The notes: generated by a model from the letters alone, not told the origin. A stretch of 64,000 nucleotides of DNA from Sepioteuthis lessoniana (GCA_963585895.1 OY757921.1:82876374-82940373), one strand, 5' to 3'; counted from the first letter of the stretch, positions 1-10,532 are shown. Translations and numbers: made by a program.

Positions 1-210
1 AATATGTGACAAAAAATGGATTCTGGCTCTGTGATATCATTATGTGTCATATTTCTCAAACCATGAAAATACTGTTATGCAACAAGTTTGATATTCCTTG
101 TGAGGTCAGTAAACATAAAGACTTTAGAAAGAGACAGTATTCTGGTTTGTTGATATCTTCATGGGTCAAGCATCAAAATCCTTTCCTCTGTGCTAATAGA
201 GGAATATATT
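1..210. other. unassigned AT-rich sequence
   Basis: I recognise no gene or repeat here. Short open frames are not protein-like. Confidence 0.4.
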
Positions 211-437
211 TACCAACCCCTTCAAATGAGCAGGATGTGATATGAGACAGGTTGCTATACAGAGGTCAAAGAGCATAGTCTTCCCAACTATTTGCCTATA
301 GTAGAATAGTAGGATTGATACCTTTCTCAAAAGTGTTAGTGCTATGTGAAACCCAAATATCTTCTTCCAGGATTTGAACATGGGTCACCATGTCAATTTT
401 CAATGATGATAACCATTACACCATGAGTACCTCCAAT
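211..437 (-). mobile_element. SINE-A copy, old and diverged
   Basis: Read on the minus strand this follows the SINE-A layout: tRNA-like head (GTAATGGTTATCATCATTG at the right end), B-box-like GTTCAAATCCT, the central CTTTTGAGAAAGGTAT block, and a tail ending near TTGGTAAATA. Point changes are frequent compared with the copies at 24,121 and 45,215, so the copy is old. Confidence 0.75.
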
Positions 438-921
438 GGCACATTGGTATGGGTTAAGTTGCTCTTTCTTTCAGATGAATCTTGTTTCATGTTGATGATT
501 GGTTAGGTTTTATGGCATATCAAACTTTGCAGGTTATTTAAAGCCAAATCCATTTTTATACAAATAATCAATTCCATTTCAAACAATTCAGTTTAGCATG
601 AGTACACAGTTTAATTGTTAAAAACATTTCTATTTCAAGCTATTCAGTTTATTCAAACAATTTAAATTCTGTTCAATCAGTTTAGTATAAGTACAGATTT
701 TGTTTACACACAGTGAAATGTCAAAACAGTTCTATATCAAACAATTCAGTTTAGTGTAAGTACACTTTCAATGTCAAAAACAGTTCCATTTAAAACAATT
801 CCATTTAGCATAGGCATGCAGTTTAAATGTAAGTACAGTTTAATTGTCAAAAATATTTCTATTTCAAGCTACTCAGTTTAGTCAAACAGTTGTAATTCAA
901 ACAATTCAAGTTAGCATAAGT

Positions 922-1117
922 ATGCATCATCATCATCATCATGTCATGCCGCCAGCACGGATATCCCTGACTCCCTCTCGCCACTTCTCCCTATCACTCA
1001 TCGCCTCCGGCAGGTCTTCAAGATTACATCCTGTGTCCTCACATTGTTGCTGTATGTAAGTTCGAGCTGGTCGTCCTGCTTTTGCCCGGCCATATGTGGG
1101 GGTCCATAGGAGTAGCA
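922..1117 (-). mobile_element. RTE-type LINE, extreme 3' end
   Basis: On the minus strand this encodes the last ~60 residues of an RTE-like reverse transcriptase ORF (motifs GRAKAGRP, LPEAMSD, WREGVRDIR) followed by a short (ATG)n tail, seen here as (CAT)n at 924-942. It is strongly 5'-truncated and lies inside an element C copy. Closely related 3' ends occur at 5,651, 16,215 and 50,037. The run of His codons on the plus strand is only the tail read backwards. Confidence 0.8.
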
Positions 1118-1195
1118 GTTAGTTCTATTTAACCAATAGATAAGGCTCTATAGAAAATTTTACCTACTAAGTATTCGTTCAGAAATCCTTGGTTG

Positions 1196-1216
1196 AATAT
1201 ATATATATATATATAG
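1196..1216. repeat. (TA)n microsatellite
   Basis: Ten or so TA units, placed between element C fragments. Confidence 0.85.
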
Positions 1217-1547
1217 ACAGAATTTGGTGTTAAAGAACCTACAAAAGTTGATACGCCATAAAACCCAAATAACCAAACAACCAACCTATCAGGTACTACC
1301 ATTCCGGGCCAGAGTGGACCTGGGAGCAATGGCAATGAAGGGGTGCTCCGCATTCTTCAAAGCTTCAGCATCACTGGAACCTTACCATCAGATTGTTTAG
1401 TGTCATATTCAGGACTCTCATTGGGGGAGGGGGTCTTACCCTTCTGCAGAGGTGCAGTTGGTGTATTCTACAGCCCCAGCTGACTGGGTAATATTTTATA
1501 TTGATAAAATATCATATAGACATTAAAGAAAGAGAGATATATAGTGA

Positions 1548-1700
1548 ACTTTTTTTAGTAATATTACTAACCTTAACTTTTTTTAGTAATATTACTAACC
1601 TTAACATTTTTTAGTAATATTACTAACCTTAACTTTTTTTAGTAACATTACTAACCTTAACTTTTTTGAGTAATATTACTAACCTTAACTCTAACTAATG
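1548..1700. repeat. 28-bp minisatellite, five copies
   Basis: The unit AGTAATATTACTAACCTTAAC plus a T run starts at 1,557, 1,585, 1,613, 1,641 and 1,669, an exact 28-bp period. Each unit contains the 12-bp palindrome AGTAATATTACT (one copy has a single change). The CTAACCTTAAC part looks telomere-like only superficially. Confidence 0.9.
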
Positions 1701-1727
1701 TATATTTTTTTATATTACGTTTGGTTT

Positions 1728-2165
1728 GATTTGGTTTTATGGCATATCAACCATTGTTGGTTATTTGTTGCCAAATCTTGTTTTTACTTACAAGTATATA
1801 TTAGATATATTATTTGTAAACAAATTTTGTAGATATACACAGTTAACTGATCCAACAGTTCAATTTAGCATAAGTCAATGAAGTTAAATGGTTCTAAGTA
1901 TTGCTATGTATCACTAACAATTAAATTAGATGTCAGTCATTTGTTTACACACAGTTAAATGATCAAACAGTTCTATTACTACTGTAGATCAGAGTGGACC
2001 TAAGAATGATGGCACTGAAGGGGTACTTCACATTCTCCAAATCTCCAGCATTACAGAAGCCTCACCATCAGATTTGTTCAATGCCATATCAAGGACACTT
2101 GTTGGGGGGGGTGCTTACTCCTCAGCAGAGAGGCTTTCGGTTTATTCTACAGTCTCAGCTACATA
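1728..2165 (-). mobile_element. Element C copy
   Basis: Starts with the reversed tail (GGTTTTATGGCATATCAACC, TGGTTATTTGTTGCC), runs through TTTGTAGATA and ACACAGTTAA subunits, and ends with CAGAGTGGACC, CACCATCAGATT and TTTATTCTACAGTCTCAGCT. It lacks the ATAGATGGGACTC block seen in longer copies. Confidence 0.75.
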
Positions 2166-2169
2166 TTAT

Positions 2170-2525
2170 GTTTCGTCTGTTATGTAGAAGATAAAATCAA
2201 AAAGATGTGCAGTGCTTTCAGTAAATGAAACTTAACTGCTTACATTAAAGGCCAAAATTTTTGCTTGCTTTCCAATTTTCAGAACATATTTTAAATCTTT
2301 TTGCAATATCAGTGATATACAAAGCAATCTTTTAGTAATGTTTATGTTAATTCTTTAATACCATCAAACTCTTTGGTCCTTATTTTCAATGTGGAAGATT
2401 TTAGATCTTAACCCTTAGAACCAGAGTAGCCCTGATTTATGAAGTTATCTCGGAGCACATAAAACTGGATGATCTAAATTCCAGCCAGTGAATTTCTTCC
2501 TTTCTTTATCCCTATGGTTTATTTG
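2170..2525. other. unassigned sequence between element C copies
   Basis: AT-rich, no open frame of note and no repeat that I recognise. Confidence 0.35.
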
Positions 2526-2527
2526 CC

Positions 2528-3205
2528 CAGTCAGCTGGGGTTGTAGAATACACCAATTGCACCTCTGCAGAGTGTCCTAGATATGACACTAAACAACGAG
2601 TGTCCTAGATATGACACTAAACAATCAGATGGTGAGGTTCCAGTGACGTAGGAGCTTTGGAGAATGTGGAACACCTCTTCTTTGCCATTGCTCCCAGATC
2701 CACTCTAGCCTGGAGTGGTAGCACCTGATAGGGCCTTATCTATGGGTTAAATAGAACTAAACTGCATACTTATGCTAAACTGAATTGTTTGAATTACGAC
2801 TTTTTGACTAAACTGAATAGCTTGAAATAGAAATGTTTTTGACAATTAACCTGTGTACGTACATTTAAACTGTGTACTTATGCTAAACTGAATTGTTTGA
2901 AATGGAACAGTTTTTGACACTGAAACTGTACTTACACTAAACTGAATTCTTTAATATATAACTGTTTCGACATTTCACTGTGTGTAAACAAAATCTGTAC
3001 TTATATTAAACTGGATTTTTTTAATTTGAATTTTGACTAAATTGAATAGCTTGAAACAAAAATGTTTTCGACAATTAAACTGTGTACTCATGCTAAACTG
3101 AATTGTTTGAAATGGAACTGATTGTTTGGATAAAAATGGATTTGGCATTAAATAACCTATAAAGATTGATATGCCATAAAAACCCAACCAACCAACCACC
3201 CAACC
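2528..3205 (+). mobile_element. Element C copy, near full length, forward
   Basis: Begins with CAGTCAGCTGGGGTTGTAGAATACACC, continues through ACCTCTGCAGAG, GTTCCAGTGACG, CTCCCAGATCCACTCT and GTTAAATAGAACTAA, then several ~55-60 bp subunits (TTATGCTAAACTGAATTGTT). It ends with GGCATTAAATAACC ... TTGATATGCCATAAAAACC and a short (AACC)n run. A 26-bp segment (GTGTCCTAGATATGACAC...) is duplicated in tandem near 2,570-2,626. This is one of the best copies for building a consensus. Confidence 0.8.
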
Positions 3206-3229
3206 AACAACCTATTGTTTATAAAATGT

Positions 3230-3650
3230 TCTAATTCTAAATCTTATGTATAATTTAATAATTGTAATTTTTTGAAATATAAAACATAGTTTTTCCAAGA
3301 TTTTTCAGCACAAAAGTTAAGGATGCATATTACACATGAAAATTACATAATTGACTTTTTTTCTATTGGCATACATCACCATATTTAGGATGGGATGACA
3401 GAAAGTAAATTGTATCAATAATTCAAACTAATGTGTTGTGTGCCATTACAGAGAAATATCTATTGAAATAAAAGTTTGCTTATAATTTTCTTTCTCCTAA
3501 TGGAGTTTATTTTTGCTGAAAATTAGATGAATTTTTGTGTGAACATATCTATGTGTTTACTCTAAATACTGTGTAAATTTTGTGTTTTAAGATATAATGT
3601 AAGCTATATTTTTTTGTCCGTATAAACAGATAAAAAGTTAACAAAAGTGT
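3230..3650 (+). mobile_element. Repeat E copy (putative non-autonomous DNA element)
   Basis: Shares long stretches with 20,495-21,005 (same strand) and 33,960-34,330 (opposite strand). Examples are GATGACAGAAAGTAAATTGT, CTAATGTGTTGTGTGC and TACTGTGTAAATTTTGTGTT. The other copies have ends rich in GTGTATAATATAC, which suggests terminal inverted repeats. No transposase is visible, and class is inferred only. Confidence 0.55.
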
Positions 3651-3743
3651 CTGGAGCAGTTGGAAATATTGCAAAACTTTTGAATCTCCCTAGTACAATT
3701 ATTTCGAAATTTGGAGAAAATGATTGTATTCAATATTTTCAGG
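3629..3743 (+). other. exon-like open stretch with splice signals
   Basis: A T-rich tract and TATAAACAG precede a 115-nt stretch with no stop in one frame (reading KKLTKVSGAVGNIAKLL and onward), followed by TTTTCAG|GTTTAA. The acceptor is plausible and the donor weak. The first ~20 nt overlap the end of repeat E. I recognise no protein family. It may be an exon, exonised repeat or chance. Confidence 0.25.
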
Positions 3744-4035
3744 TTTAATATCACAATTCTTATATATCTCAATCAAACACTAATTATACCGATACTAAAA
3801 TAATTGTTGAGTATTAACATTGTCAAAATTGAAGAACTCCAACCTAATCATAGAAAACTCAAAGTAAAAGAATATCTAATGTTTTCCCATTCAGAGTGTT
3901 TCATTGAATCTAAAAATAGAATTACATTGTCCAGGAAAAAGACCCAAGTGTGTTTTCTTTTTCAGAAATAACATTTTCTTATTTTGCTGCCAAAATCTAT
4001 TTGGTCTGATTGTTAAATATTTGATTTTGACAGGC
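3744..4035. other. unassigned sequence
   Basis: AT-rich; no gene or repeat recognised. Confidence 0.35.
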
Positions 4036-4039
4036 CGCA

Positions 4040-4680
4040 TAAGGTTGTGTTGATATCAGGACAGGATATGCACCTGTGTCTTAATTTAAACAGAAGACAG
4101 TGGAAATGCCATGTAAATTGAGCAGGTGGCATGTTGAAAGGAAGAGTGACCGTGAGATGTGTGGGTATCTGGAGGAATATATAACAAGATTTTCAAACCC
4201 AGGGAGAGAGATGAAGGGAGCTAGCTGAAGAGAGACTAGATATCATGATACTCTGGGCACTGGCCATGGGCCAGATGGCCCAAGGTTGAGAGGTAGAGAA
4301 AAGTCTGAAATGTATAAGACTCACTAAAGTCAAAAGTGGGTATGATCCCAGAAGAAAATAGGAGTGCCTTGTGAAGGCCTTTGTTATTAAGAAACATATC
4401 AGAGCTAAGATGATGAAATGCCCAAGATAATGCATAGAAATGTGAAAAAACAGGCTCACTGAAGTTGAAAGCTGGTATGATCTCAGATGAAAATAGGGAT
4501 ACCTTGGGAAGGCCCCATAGTTGAAAAACATAAAAGCTGAGATCATTAGATGTTTTAAGTTAGTCCTGTACCAGTCTCATGAAAGAAGAATGAAAAGAAG
4601 GGTTCTCTGAAATACCCTTTGTGTGTATATCTTAGTGGTTCCTGACTCTCAGCACCTTTCATAATAAACAAGAAGAAGAA
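4040..4680. repeat. unclassified sequence with internal ~133-bp duplication
   Basis: Two related segments, starting near CTCACTAAAGTCAAAAG (about 4,319) and CTCACTGAAGTTGAAAG (about 4,452), each run on through TATGATC.CAG and a GCCTT/CCTTGGGAAGGCC motif. The region is richer in G and purines than its flanks and ends near TCATAATAAACAAG, which holds an AATAAA signal. It could be part of an old LTR or SINE. The minus-strand open frame at 4,193-4,546 has no recognisable family. Confidence 0.4.
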
Positions 4681-4903
4681 GATTATATTTTGATAAATGA
4701 GAATTATTGTTTGTTTATTTTACTTTATAACATGAATAATTGCAATCCCTTGCAGGAGGACTGTAGAAGTCTTGCAGTCAAAGAGAACAAACTTAATGTA
4801 TTTTTCTGCTACTTCAGCCACTGAACCAAAATCAAAGGCATTCAGGACTGACATACAAATAAGCAATCAATAAAAAAGAATATGTATATATTATATATTC
4901 TGT

Positions 4904-5169
4904 GACCGGCTCATTGGCCTTGTGGGTAGAGTGTTTGCCAATGGTTTAGAAGAGAGGGGTTCAATCCCAGGTCGAGTTGTACCAAAGACTTAAAAAATGA
5001 TACTTGATACCTCCTTGCTTAACCCTCAGCATTATAAGGCATGTATCAAGGGTAAAGTGGACCAATCCAGGGGAAGGAATAGTGTCCTCTCCAACACCTT
5101 GGTGTAGTAGCTATTGAAAAGGGAGCCTTCGGGTTGCCCTTGACTAAAGTCGTCAACTTTACTTTTACT
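4904..5169 (+). mobile_element. SINE-D copy with 13-bp TSD
   Basis: tRNA-like head (CCGGCTCATTGGCCTTGTGG, B-box-like GGTTCAATCCC), body (ACCTCCTTGCTTAAC, ATCAAGGGTAAAGTGG) and tail (AAGTCGTCAACTTTACTTTT). The flanks TTATATATTCTGT (4,891-4,903) and TTATATACTCTGT (5,170-5,182) match at 12 of 13 positions, consistent with a TSD. Confidence 0.85.
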
Positions 5170-5182
5170 TTATATACTCTGT

Positions 5183-5438
5183 ACACACTCAAAAATGAAT
5201 ACCCATTTGAAAACATTTATAAATTATTGTTTATTATGAAAAAACTAATACATAAGAAAGATAATATCAGTTCAACTCAACTTTCTGTTATCTGTTTTCT
5301 GTTTGCTTATTTTATTTGTAATTTATTTCAGCATAAACCTTTTATCTCAGTTATCTGGAAGACTCATCTGCGACAATATTAAGCTACATTATGTTACAAA
5401 CTCGTTACACTATTTCACACTACCCTCAAAACAAACCA
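5183..5438. other. unassigned AT-rich sequence
   Basis: Nothing recognised; short open frames only. Confidence 0.3.
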
Positions 5439-5439
5439 C

Positions 5440-5650
5440 TCTGTCAGCTGGACTTAGAATATACAGGCAGCATTCCCTTCAGAGGAGTAAGACCTCCCCA
5501 CATAAAAGTGGTGTTCAAAGTATGGTGTGATTCCAGTCCTGGAGATCTGTGGAGTGTGAATTATCCCTTTATTAGCTTCTATTGGCTGGTTCACTCTAAC
5601 CTGGAGTAGTAATATTTGTTTGAGTTCTATCTATAGGTCAAATAAATTGG
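5440..5650 (+). mobile_element. Element C 5' fragment
   Basis: Forward-type 5' block: GTCAGCTGGACTTAGAATATAC, GGAGTAAGACC, TGGAGATCTGTGGAG and CACTCTAACCTGGAGTAGTA, ending CTATAGGTCAAATA. It abuts the RTE LINE fragment that follows. Confidence 0.65.
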
Positions 5651-6117
5651 AACCGATAAAATGAAATGCAGTTTCTTCCAGACAGCTGTTGTATCAATAC
5701 TGCTGTATGGATGCACGACATGGACACTAACAAAACGGCTGGAGAAGAAGCTCGACAGCAATTACACAAGAATGCTCTCGAGCAATATTGAACAAGTCCT
5801 GGAGGCAATACTCCGCAAGAAACCAACTATACGGCTACCTGCCTCCCATCACAAAAGCTATCCAAGTTAGACAAACCAGACATGCAGGACACTGCTGGAG
5901 AAGCAGGGACGAGCTCATAAGTGATGTACTCCTATGGACGCCCACATATGGCTGAGCAAAAGCAGGACGACCAGCACGAACATACATTCAGCAGCTATGC
6001 AAGGATACGGGATTTAGCCCAGAAGACCTGCCAGAGGCAATGAATGATTGGGAAAAGTGGCGAGAGAGGGTCAGGAATATCCGTGCTAGTGGCATGACAT
6101 GATGATGATGATGATAT
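5651..6117 (+). pseudogene. RTE-type LINE 3' fragment (RT thumb/C-terminus), broken
   Basis: Encodes the C-terminal part of an RTE-clade reverse transcriptase: KMKCSFFQTAVVSILLYGC, TWTLTKRLEKKLDSNYTRM, then after a frameshift RHAGHCWRSRDELISDVLL, AGRPARTYIQQLC, LPEAMNDWEKWRERVRNIR and a stop. The element ends in (GATGAT)n at 6,101-6,115. At least one frameshift (near 5,790) and an in-frame stop after the WTPTYG motif make it dead. The catalytic YADD block lies upstream and is missing, so this is a 5'-truncated insertion. RTE elements characteristically end in short tandem repeats rather than poly-A, which fits. Confidence 0.85.
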
Positions 6118-6200
6118 GAAGTACAAAGAATGCAATTCCATAATTTCTGGGCATAAAATAACCCAAGATTGGTTGATATACCATTATGATTAATCACTCA
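6114..6200 (+). mobile_element. Element C tail variant fragment
   Basis: Reads GGGCATAAAATAACCCAAG ... TTGATATACCATTATG, a diverged form of the C/B tail, directly after the LINE tail. A reverse relative lies at 9,960. Confidence 0.5.
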
Positions 6201-6345
6201 ATCAATTACCCTTGTAACAAATATCTTGGAAATGGTAATTAAAAGTTGTCAGTACTTTCAGTATATGAAGTATATCATTTATGGTTGGCCAGGTTAGTGT
6301 AAAGAGATCTGTGCTGAACTTTTTAGCAAAGGTTATATTTGTTTG

Positions 6346-6725
6346 CTTATTGGGGTTTTATGGCATGTCATCCTTTGTAGGTTATTTAATGCCAAATCCT
6401 CTTTATACATGTATATTAGATATATAGGATTTGGTTTGGTTGGGTTTTATGGCATATCAACCATTGTAAGTTATTTAATGCCAAATCCTCTTTATACATG
6501 TATATTAAATACTTATGATTTGTAAACACATTTTGTAGATAACATTTTTAAACAAGCCTGAGCTCCATGTTTTTGCACACAGTTAAATGGTTTCAAGTAT
6601 TTCTAACACAAATAATTCTATTTATAATCAATCATTTGTTTGAACACAGTAAAGTGATTTCAAGTATTACAATGTAATAGTAACAATTTAACATCAGTCA
6701 TTTATTTGCATACAGTTAAATGGTT
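6346..6725 (-). mobile_element. Element C copy with duplicated tail unit
   Basis: The reversed tail (GGGTTTTATGGCAT ... GGTTATTTAATGCCAAATCC) occurs twice, near 6,350 and 6,440, followed by the ACACAGTTAAATGGTT subunits. The conserved 5' block is missing. Tail duplication is seen on a larger scale at 21,361. Confidence 0.7.
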
Positions 6726-6729
6726 ATAC

Positions 6730-7250
6730 ACATATCATTTGTAAGTGAATAGTTTTTAGATAATTTTTTTGCAAAAGGGCAAATGGTAGTCTGCCCTGTT
6801 ACATTAAGAAGAAAGGAAATACAGGAATGAGGATGAGAATATTGATGAGTTTCAAGAAGTTTAATGATTGCCAGAAAGATGGCCCTTGTGCTGTGAGTTT
6901 CTACATGGAAGAAAACAGTTGCAAATGATAGAGCCGGAATTAAACATCTAACTTTGAAGTTTGGAGGACCAGTGGGTCTTGGAGGAATGAATAAATGATG
7001 AAAGAATGAACTCCTAAAGGAACACTGGCCCAAAAGTTGAATGTGCTCATCTTATGTTGTGATGGTCTGTTACTGCTGCTGGAATCATCAAGAAGAGACA
7101 GTGAAGAAGAGAAGACGAGGGAGCAATACACAGCCTTTTATATTACCCTGGGAGATCCCCCGGGCAGAATGACACAAGTCACTCTCATTGGAAGAAATAT
7201 ATAAATCGAAACTCCAATGGCCAAAACAATTTCTGCACTAAATAATAATT
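6730..7250. other. unassigned sequence
   Basis: Minus-strand open frames at 6,716-7,033 and 6,940-7,131 have no recognisable family and no supporting signals. Nothing else is seen. Confidence 0.3.
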
Positions 7251-7279
7251 TGAAATTCTTTCTTTCTGTTACAATTTTA

Positions 7280-7830
7280 TTTTCAAATGAGTTAGAAAAA
7301 AATTATTTGCACACAGTATTGCTGTTATATAATTGCGGAGGAATTTTTTTTATATAATCATTTTTTTGTTTTATATATCTTGACTTTCGGTTTAGTTAGG
7401 CTGAGAACCTTTCGGCTTAGTGCATGGGTTAGTCAGGTGCACAAATTGAGTGCAGGTGTTCACACGTGTGCGGGGCAGATGTGACAATCACAGATGTCAC
7501 AATAAAAACCCAAGATAGGCAATGAAACCGGGGAGGTGAATGACGTCATGCCTGGAAACGATGAGCTGAGTATTTTGGGATTTGAAAAAAAGCAGTTAGT
7601 TGAGATTCGAGTCTAGAGGAAGGTTGTTGATTTTTGGTCTCGCTGAGGCAAGACCAGTTGGGGTCTACGAAATGTGCCGCGTATTTGTTGGGTCAGTGAG
7701 TCAAGAGCTGACGATGTATGAACAGTCAGCATAGTAAGACATTGTGTCTCTCTCTCCTTATGTTGAAAAACCTTAAACTCAAAAAGGTAATAAAAAGTTT
7801 TGTACCTGAACCAAAAAAGAGAGTCGTCAA
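7280..7830 (+). mobile_element. possible LTR-like block, GC-richer
   Basis: The stretch from about 7,390 to 7,730 is clearly richer in G and CpG than the flanks and contains AATAAAAACCC and GTAATAAAAAG signals. Its 3' portion (GTCAGCATAGTA ... ATTGTGTCTCTCTC) resembles 41,935-42,000 (GTCAGCATAGTA ... ATTGTGTCTCTCTC). No clean TG...CA ends or TSD were found, so LTR status is a guess. Confidence 0.3.
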
Positions 7831-8034
7831 GTGTTTCGAGTATTTTCGGATTCCGATATGTTTATGAACATTTGTGAATGTTTTCTGTATCCGTATGAAT
7901 ATGTCTATGAATATTATGAACATTTTATGCATGTGAATATCTTGGTCGTATATTTTTGGATGTGGATATATTATATTGCTATCATTTCTACACAGATAAT
8001 TTCTATAATTGTGATCTACCACTAATATTCTTGT

Positions 8035-8870
8035 TTATTATAAATCATTTGTTTGCAAACAGTAAAGTAGCTTCAAGTATTGCAATTTAACACTAATCAT
8101 TCTGTTCAACACTATTTATTTATTTGCACATGATTCCAAGTATCGCTATGAAATACCAATAATTCTATTTTGCATAAATAAATAATAGTTGGCGACCATA
8201 GTCGAGGGCAACCTGAAGGCTCCCTTTTCAATAGCTACTACACCGAGGTGTAGGGGAGGGCACTACTACTTTCCCAGGATTACTCCACTTTACCCTTGAT
8301 ATGTACCTTTTAATGCTGAGTGTTAAGCAAAGAGGTATCAAGTACCATTTTTAAAGTCTTTGGTATGACCCAACCTGGAATAGAACCCCGGTCTCCCGGA
8401 CGACTGGCCAACACTCTACCCACTAGGCCAATGAGCTGTTTGCATAAATAAATAAAGGTAAATAGTTTCAATTATTCAACACTAATAGTTTTATTTGCAC
8501 ACAGTTAAATGGTTCTAAGTATTGCTATATATCCCAAACAGTTAAATTAAACATCAGTCATCTGCTTACACAAAAAAGTTCTATTTCTAACAATTCTATT
8601 TAACCTAAATCATTTGTTTGCATAGTTTAAATGTTAAATACTTCTATTTGACCTATAGATAAGACCCTATCAGGTGCTACCACTCCAGGTCAGAGTAGAC
8701 CAAGGAGGAATTACAGTGAAGGGGTACTCCACACTCCCCAATGTTTCAGGGCTGAAGCCTTACCATCAGATTTTTAGTTTTATATTCAGGGCAATTGTTG
8801 GGAGGGTCTTACCATTCTGCCGAGATGCATTTGGTGTATTCTTCAGTCCCTGCAGACTGGGCTGAGCAAA
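8035..8870 (-). mobile_element. Element C copy split by a SINE-D
   Basis: Internal subunits (ATTTGTTTGC, ACACAGTTAAATGG) flank a SINE-D at 8,186-8,438. The right part ends with GACCTATAGATAAGACCC, TCAGGTGCTACCACTCC, GTACTCCACA and GGTGTATTCTTCAGTCCC. The 17-bp TSD around the SINE joins the two halves into one older element. Confidence 0.8.
8186..8438 (-). mobile_element. SINE-D copy with perfect 17-bp TSD
   Basis: Minus-strand SINE-D with head CCTAGTGGGTAGAGTGTTGG, the B-box region, and tail GACTATGGTCGCCAAC. TTTGCATAAATAAATAA occurs at 8,169-8,185 and again at 8,439-8,455, an exact TSD. Insertion into element C is therefore directly shown. Confidence 0.92.
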
Positions 8871-8879
8871 GATTAGTAT

Positions 8880-9435
8880 CTGATAACAAATACAGAATGA
8901 CTATATGTAATGATCTACCGAAAATAAATGAAATTATTTTGATATTTGCTGACTTAGTATTGCAAATTTTTATCAACATGATAATATTATTTACACCAAT
9001 AGACAAAACAGCAACAGCAGCTGTTGTGTGTTGGCACTGTCTCAATTATAGACATCCTGCTTGATCATCCTAAAGTAACTCAATGAATGAATAAATGGTT
9101 AAATAAGCAGTATGATTATAGAAAGCTATGTAAAAGATAAACTTTATGAGGAATTTCCTGAAATTAGTTTTGTTAGCTCTCATAATGACTGGCATTTACA
9201 CTGTGATCTTAAATAATAGCGGGAATTAACAGGTAGGCAAATGTCTGATAAATTGATTATATCAGACAAGCTAAAAGATAAACAGTTAGGAGAATTTCCA
9301 GGAATCTCTTTTAAATGCCATAAAATATGATGGTTTGTTTCCCTAATTTAGCCTGAAATAATTTAGGTTGGCTGGTTATGATTAAATCACTTCTTTGCCA
9401 AACTCCAAGAGTTTATTCATGCATAAAATTGACTC
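8880..9435. other. unassigned AT-rich sequence, weak internal repeat
   Basis: Two loosely similar segments share TAAAAGATAAAC and GAATTTCC motifs, near 9,130 and 9,270. No gene recognised. Confidence 0.3.
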
Positions 9436-9437
9436 TT

Positions 9438-9450
9438 TCACACACACACA

Positions 9451-9517
<67 letters not shown>
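9438..9517. repeat. compound (CA)n-(TA)n microsatellite
   Basis: CA repeats with CT interruptions run into TA repeats and end at the head of SINE-A. Confidence 0.95.
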
Positions 9518-9522
<5 letters not shown>

Positions 9523-9812
9523 GTGCCCATGGTGTAGTGGTTATCGTCGTTGGAAATGGACATGACGACACGAGTTCAAATCCTGGACAAGACTGATTGC
9601 ATTTCACATAGCACTAATACCCTTGGGAAAGGTATCAATCCAATTATTCTCCCTCCAGCTATGGGTAAATAGTAGGGCAGACTAGGTTCTTCAGCCTTGG
9701 TGAGGCAACTAGTCTAGGAGAAGGAAAACTCTGAATTCAAACCTGTTAAACTCCGCTTAAAAAAATTGACCTTGTGTCATATCCTGCCTGAGTGGAGGGG
9801 TTGGTAGATATA
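9518..9812 (+). mobile_element. SINE-A copy, full length
   Basis: Head GAGGTGCCCATGGTGTAGTG, with GGTGTAGTGG fitting a pol III A box and GAGTTCAAATCC a B box. The central block is CCTTGGGAAAGGTATCAATC ... CTCCCTCCAGCTATGGG, then TTCAGCCTTGGTGAGGCAAC, and the tail GCCTGAGTGGAGGGGTTGG. Both ends abut TA repeats, so no TSD can be read. Confidence 0.9.
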
Positions 9813-9837
9813 CATATATATACATATATATATATAT

Positions 9838-9886
<49 letters not shown>

Positions 9887-9890
9887 ATTA
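9808..9890. repeat. (TA)n/(CA)n microsatellite
   Basis: Interrupted TA repeats with CACACA, directly downstream of SINE-A. Confidence 0.9.
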
Positions 9891-9959
9891 TAAAAGAAGA
9901 TAAAATGCAAATCAATGTATAGAAAAGATGTTATTATGGTTGAACAGGTGTAAAGCCTA

Positions 9960-10190
9960 AAATATCCAAATATCCAATATTAATTTTCATGGCATGTTAA
10001 CCCATCTCGGGTTATTTAATGCCCAGAAGTTATAGAATTGCATTTATTATATGTCATATTTTACAATCAAGTTTCCTACTTATAGTTCTATGTAGGTTTC
10101 ACAATCATAACACAGACGTATTGCTATCTAATAATAAATAGAGGATACATAATTTGGATATTACATGCACACACACATATATATATATAG
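9960..10190 (-). mobile_element. Element C tail-variant fragment plus flank
   Basis: TTTTCATGGCATGTTAACCC ... GGGTTATTTAATGCC is a reversed tail, continuing into AGTTATAGAATTGCATT as in the reverse of 6,120-6,180. The rest is unassigned. Confidence 0.45.
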
Positions 10191-10199
10191 GCTGCATTT

Positions 10200-10481
10200 T
10201 CTCTTTTAAACAGGTTTGATTAAATAGATTTTTTTTGTTCCATAAATTGCTCTTCCATTTTTTCTTTCTTCAACTCTTCTAATAAATGTATATGACTTCT
10301 CATAGTGTTTGTCATTTCATTATTCTTTCTTTTGAAGATAATTCTTATGCAGGCTGAAAATACTTTGGAAAAATATGGCACCTTCTTGAATTCATTCTGT
10401 CCAGAAATCAAATAACTCAAATGAAAACTTGAATGGATCAGAGATAGAATAGGCAGAAACAAAATACCTGTTCGATTTAAT

Positions 10482-10484
<3 letters not shown>
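10200..10484. other. unassigned; unrecognised 80-codon open frame
   Basis: A minus-strand frame at 10,220-10,462 is open and rich in Lys/Glu near its end. I recognise no family, and no splice or promoter signal supports it. Confidence 0.2.

Positions 10485-10532
<48 letters not shown>

Larger units (their letters stand above)
495..1490 (-). mobile_element. Element C copy with two later insertions
   Basis: The left end carries the family tail seen in reverse (TTTTATGGCATATCAA ... GGTTATTTAA). From about 540 to 921 there are imperfect ~50-60 bp subunits of the type CAATTCAGTTTAGCATAAGTACACAG. The body resumes at about 1,118 (TTCTATTTAACC) and ends with the conserved block TCAGGTACTACCATTCC ... 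TACAGCCCCAGCTGACTGGG. An RTE LINE 3' end (922-1,117) and a piece of another C tail with (TA)n (about 1,160-1,288) interrupt it. Strand is set by the tail shared with SINE-B; no internal pol III promoter is obvious. Confidence 0.75.

Noticed and set aside
844..1059. Open frame containing a six-His run
   Set aside because: The His codons are the (ATG)n tail of an RTE LINE read on the opposite strand.
1548..1700. Telomere-like CTAACCTTAAC motifs
   Set aside because: They occur once per 28-bp unit with a long T-rich spacer, not as a tandem hexamer, so this is not an interstitial telomere array.
4193..4546. 117-codon minus-strand frame as a membrane protein
   Set aside because: Its hydrophobic look follows from a duplicated purine-rich repeat; both halves are the same 133-bp unit.
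9530..9600. tRNA gene
   Set aside because: It has A- and B-box-like motifs but is the head of SINE-A, with a mismatched acceptor stem and many copies.
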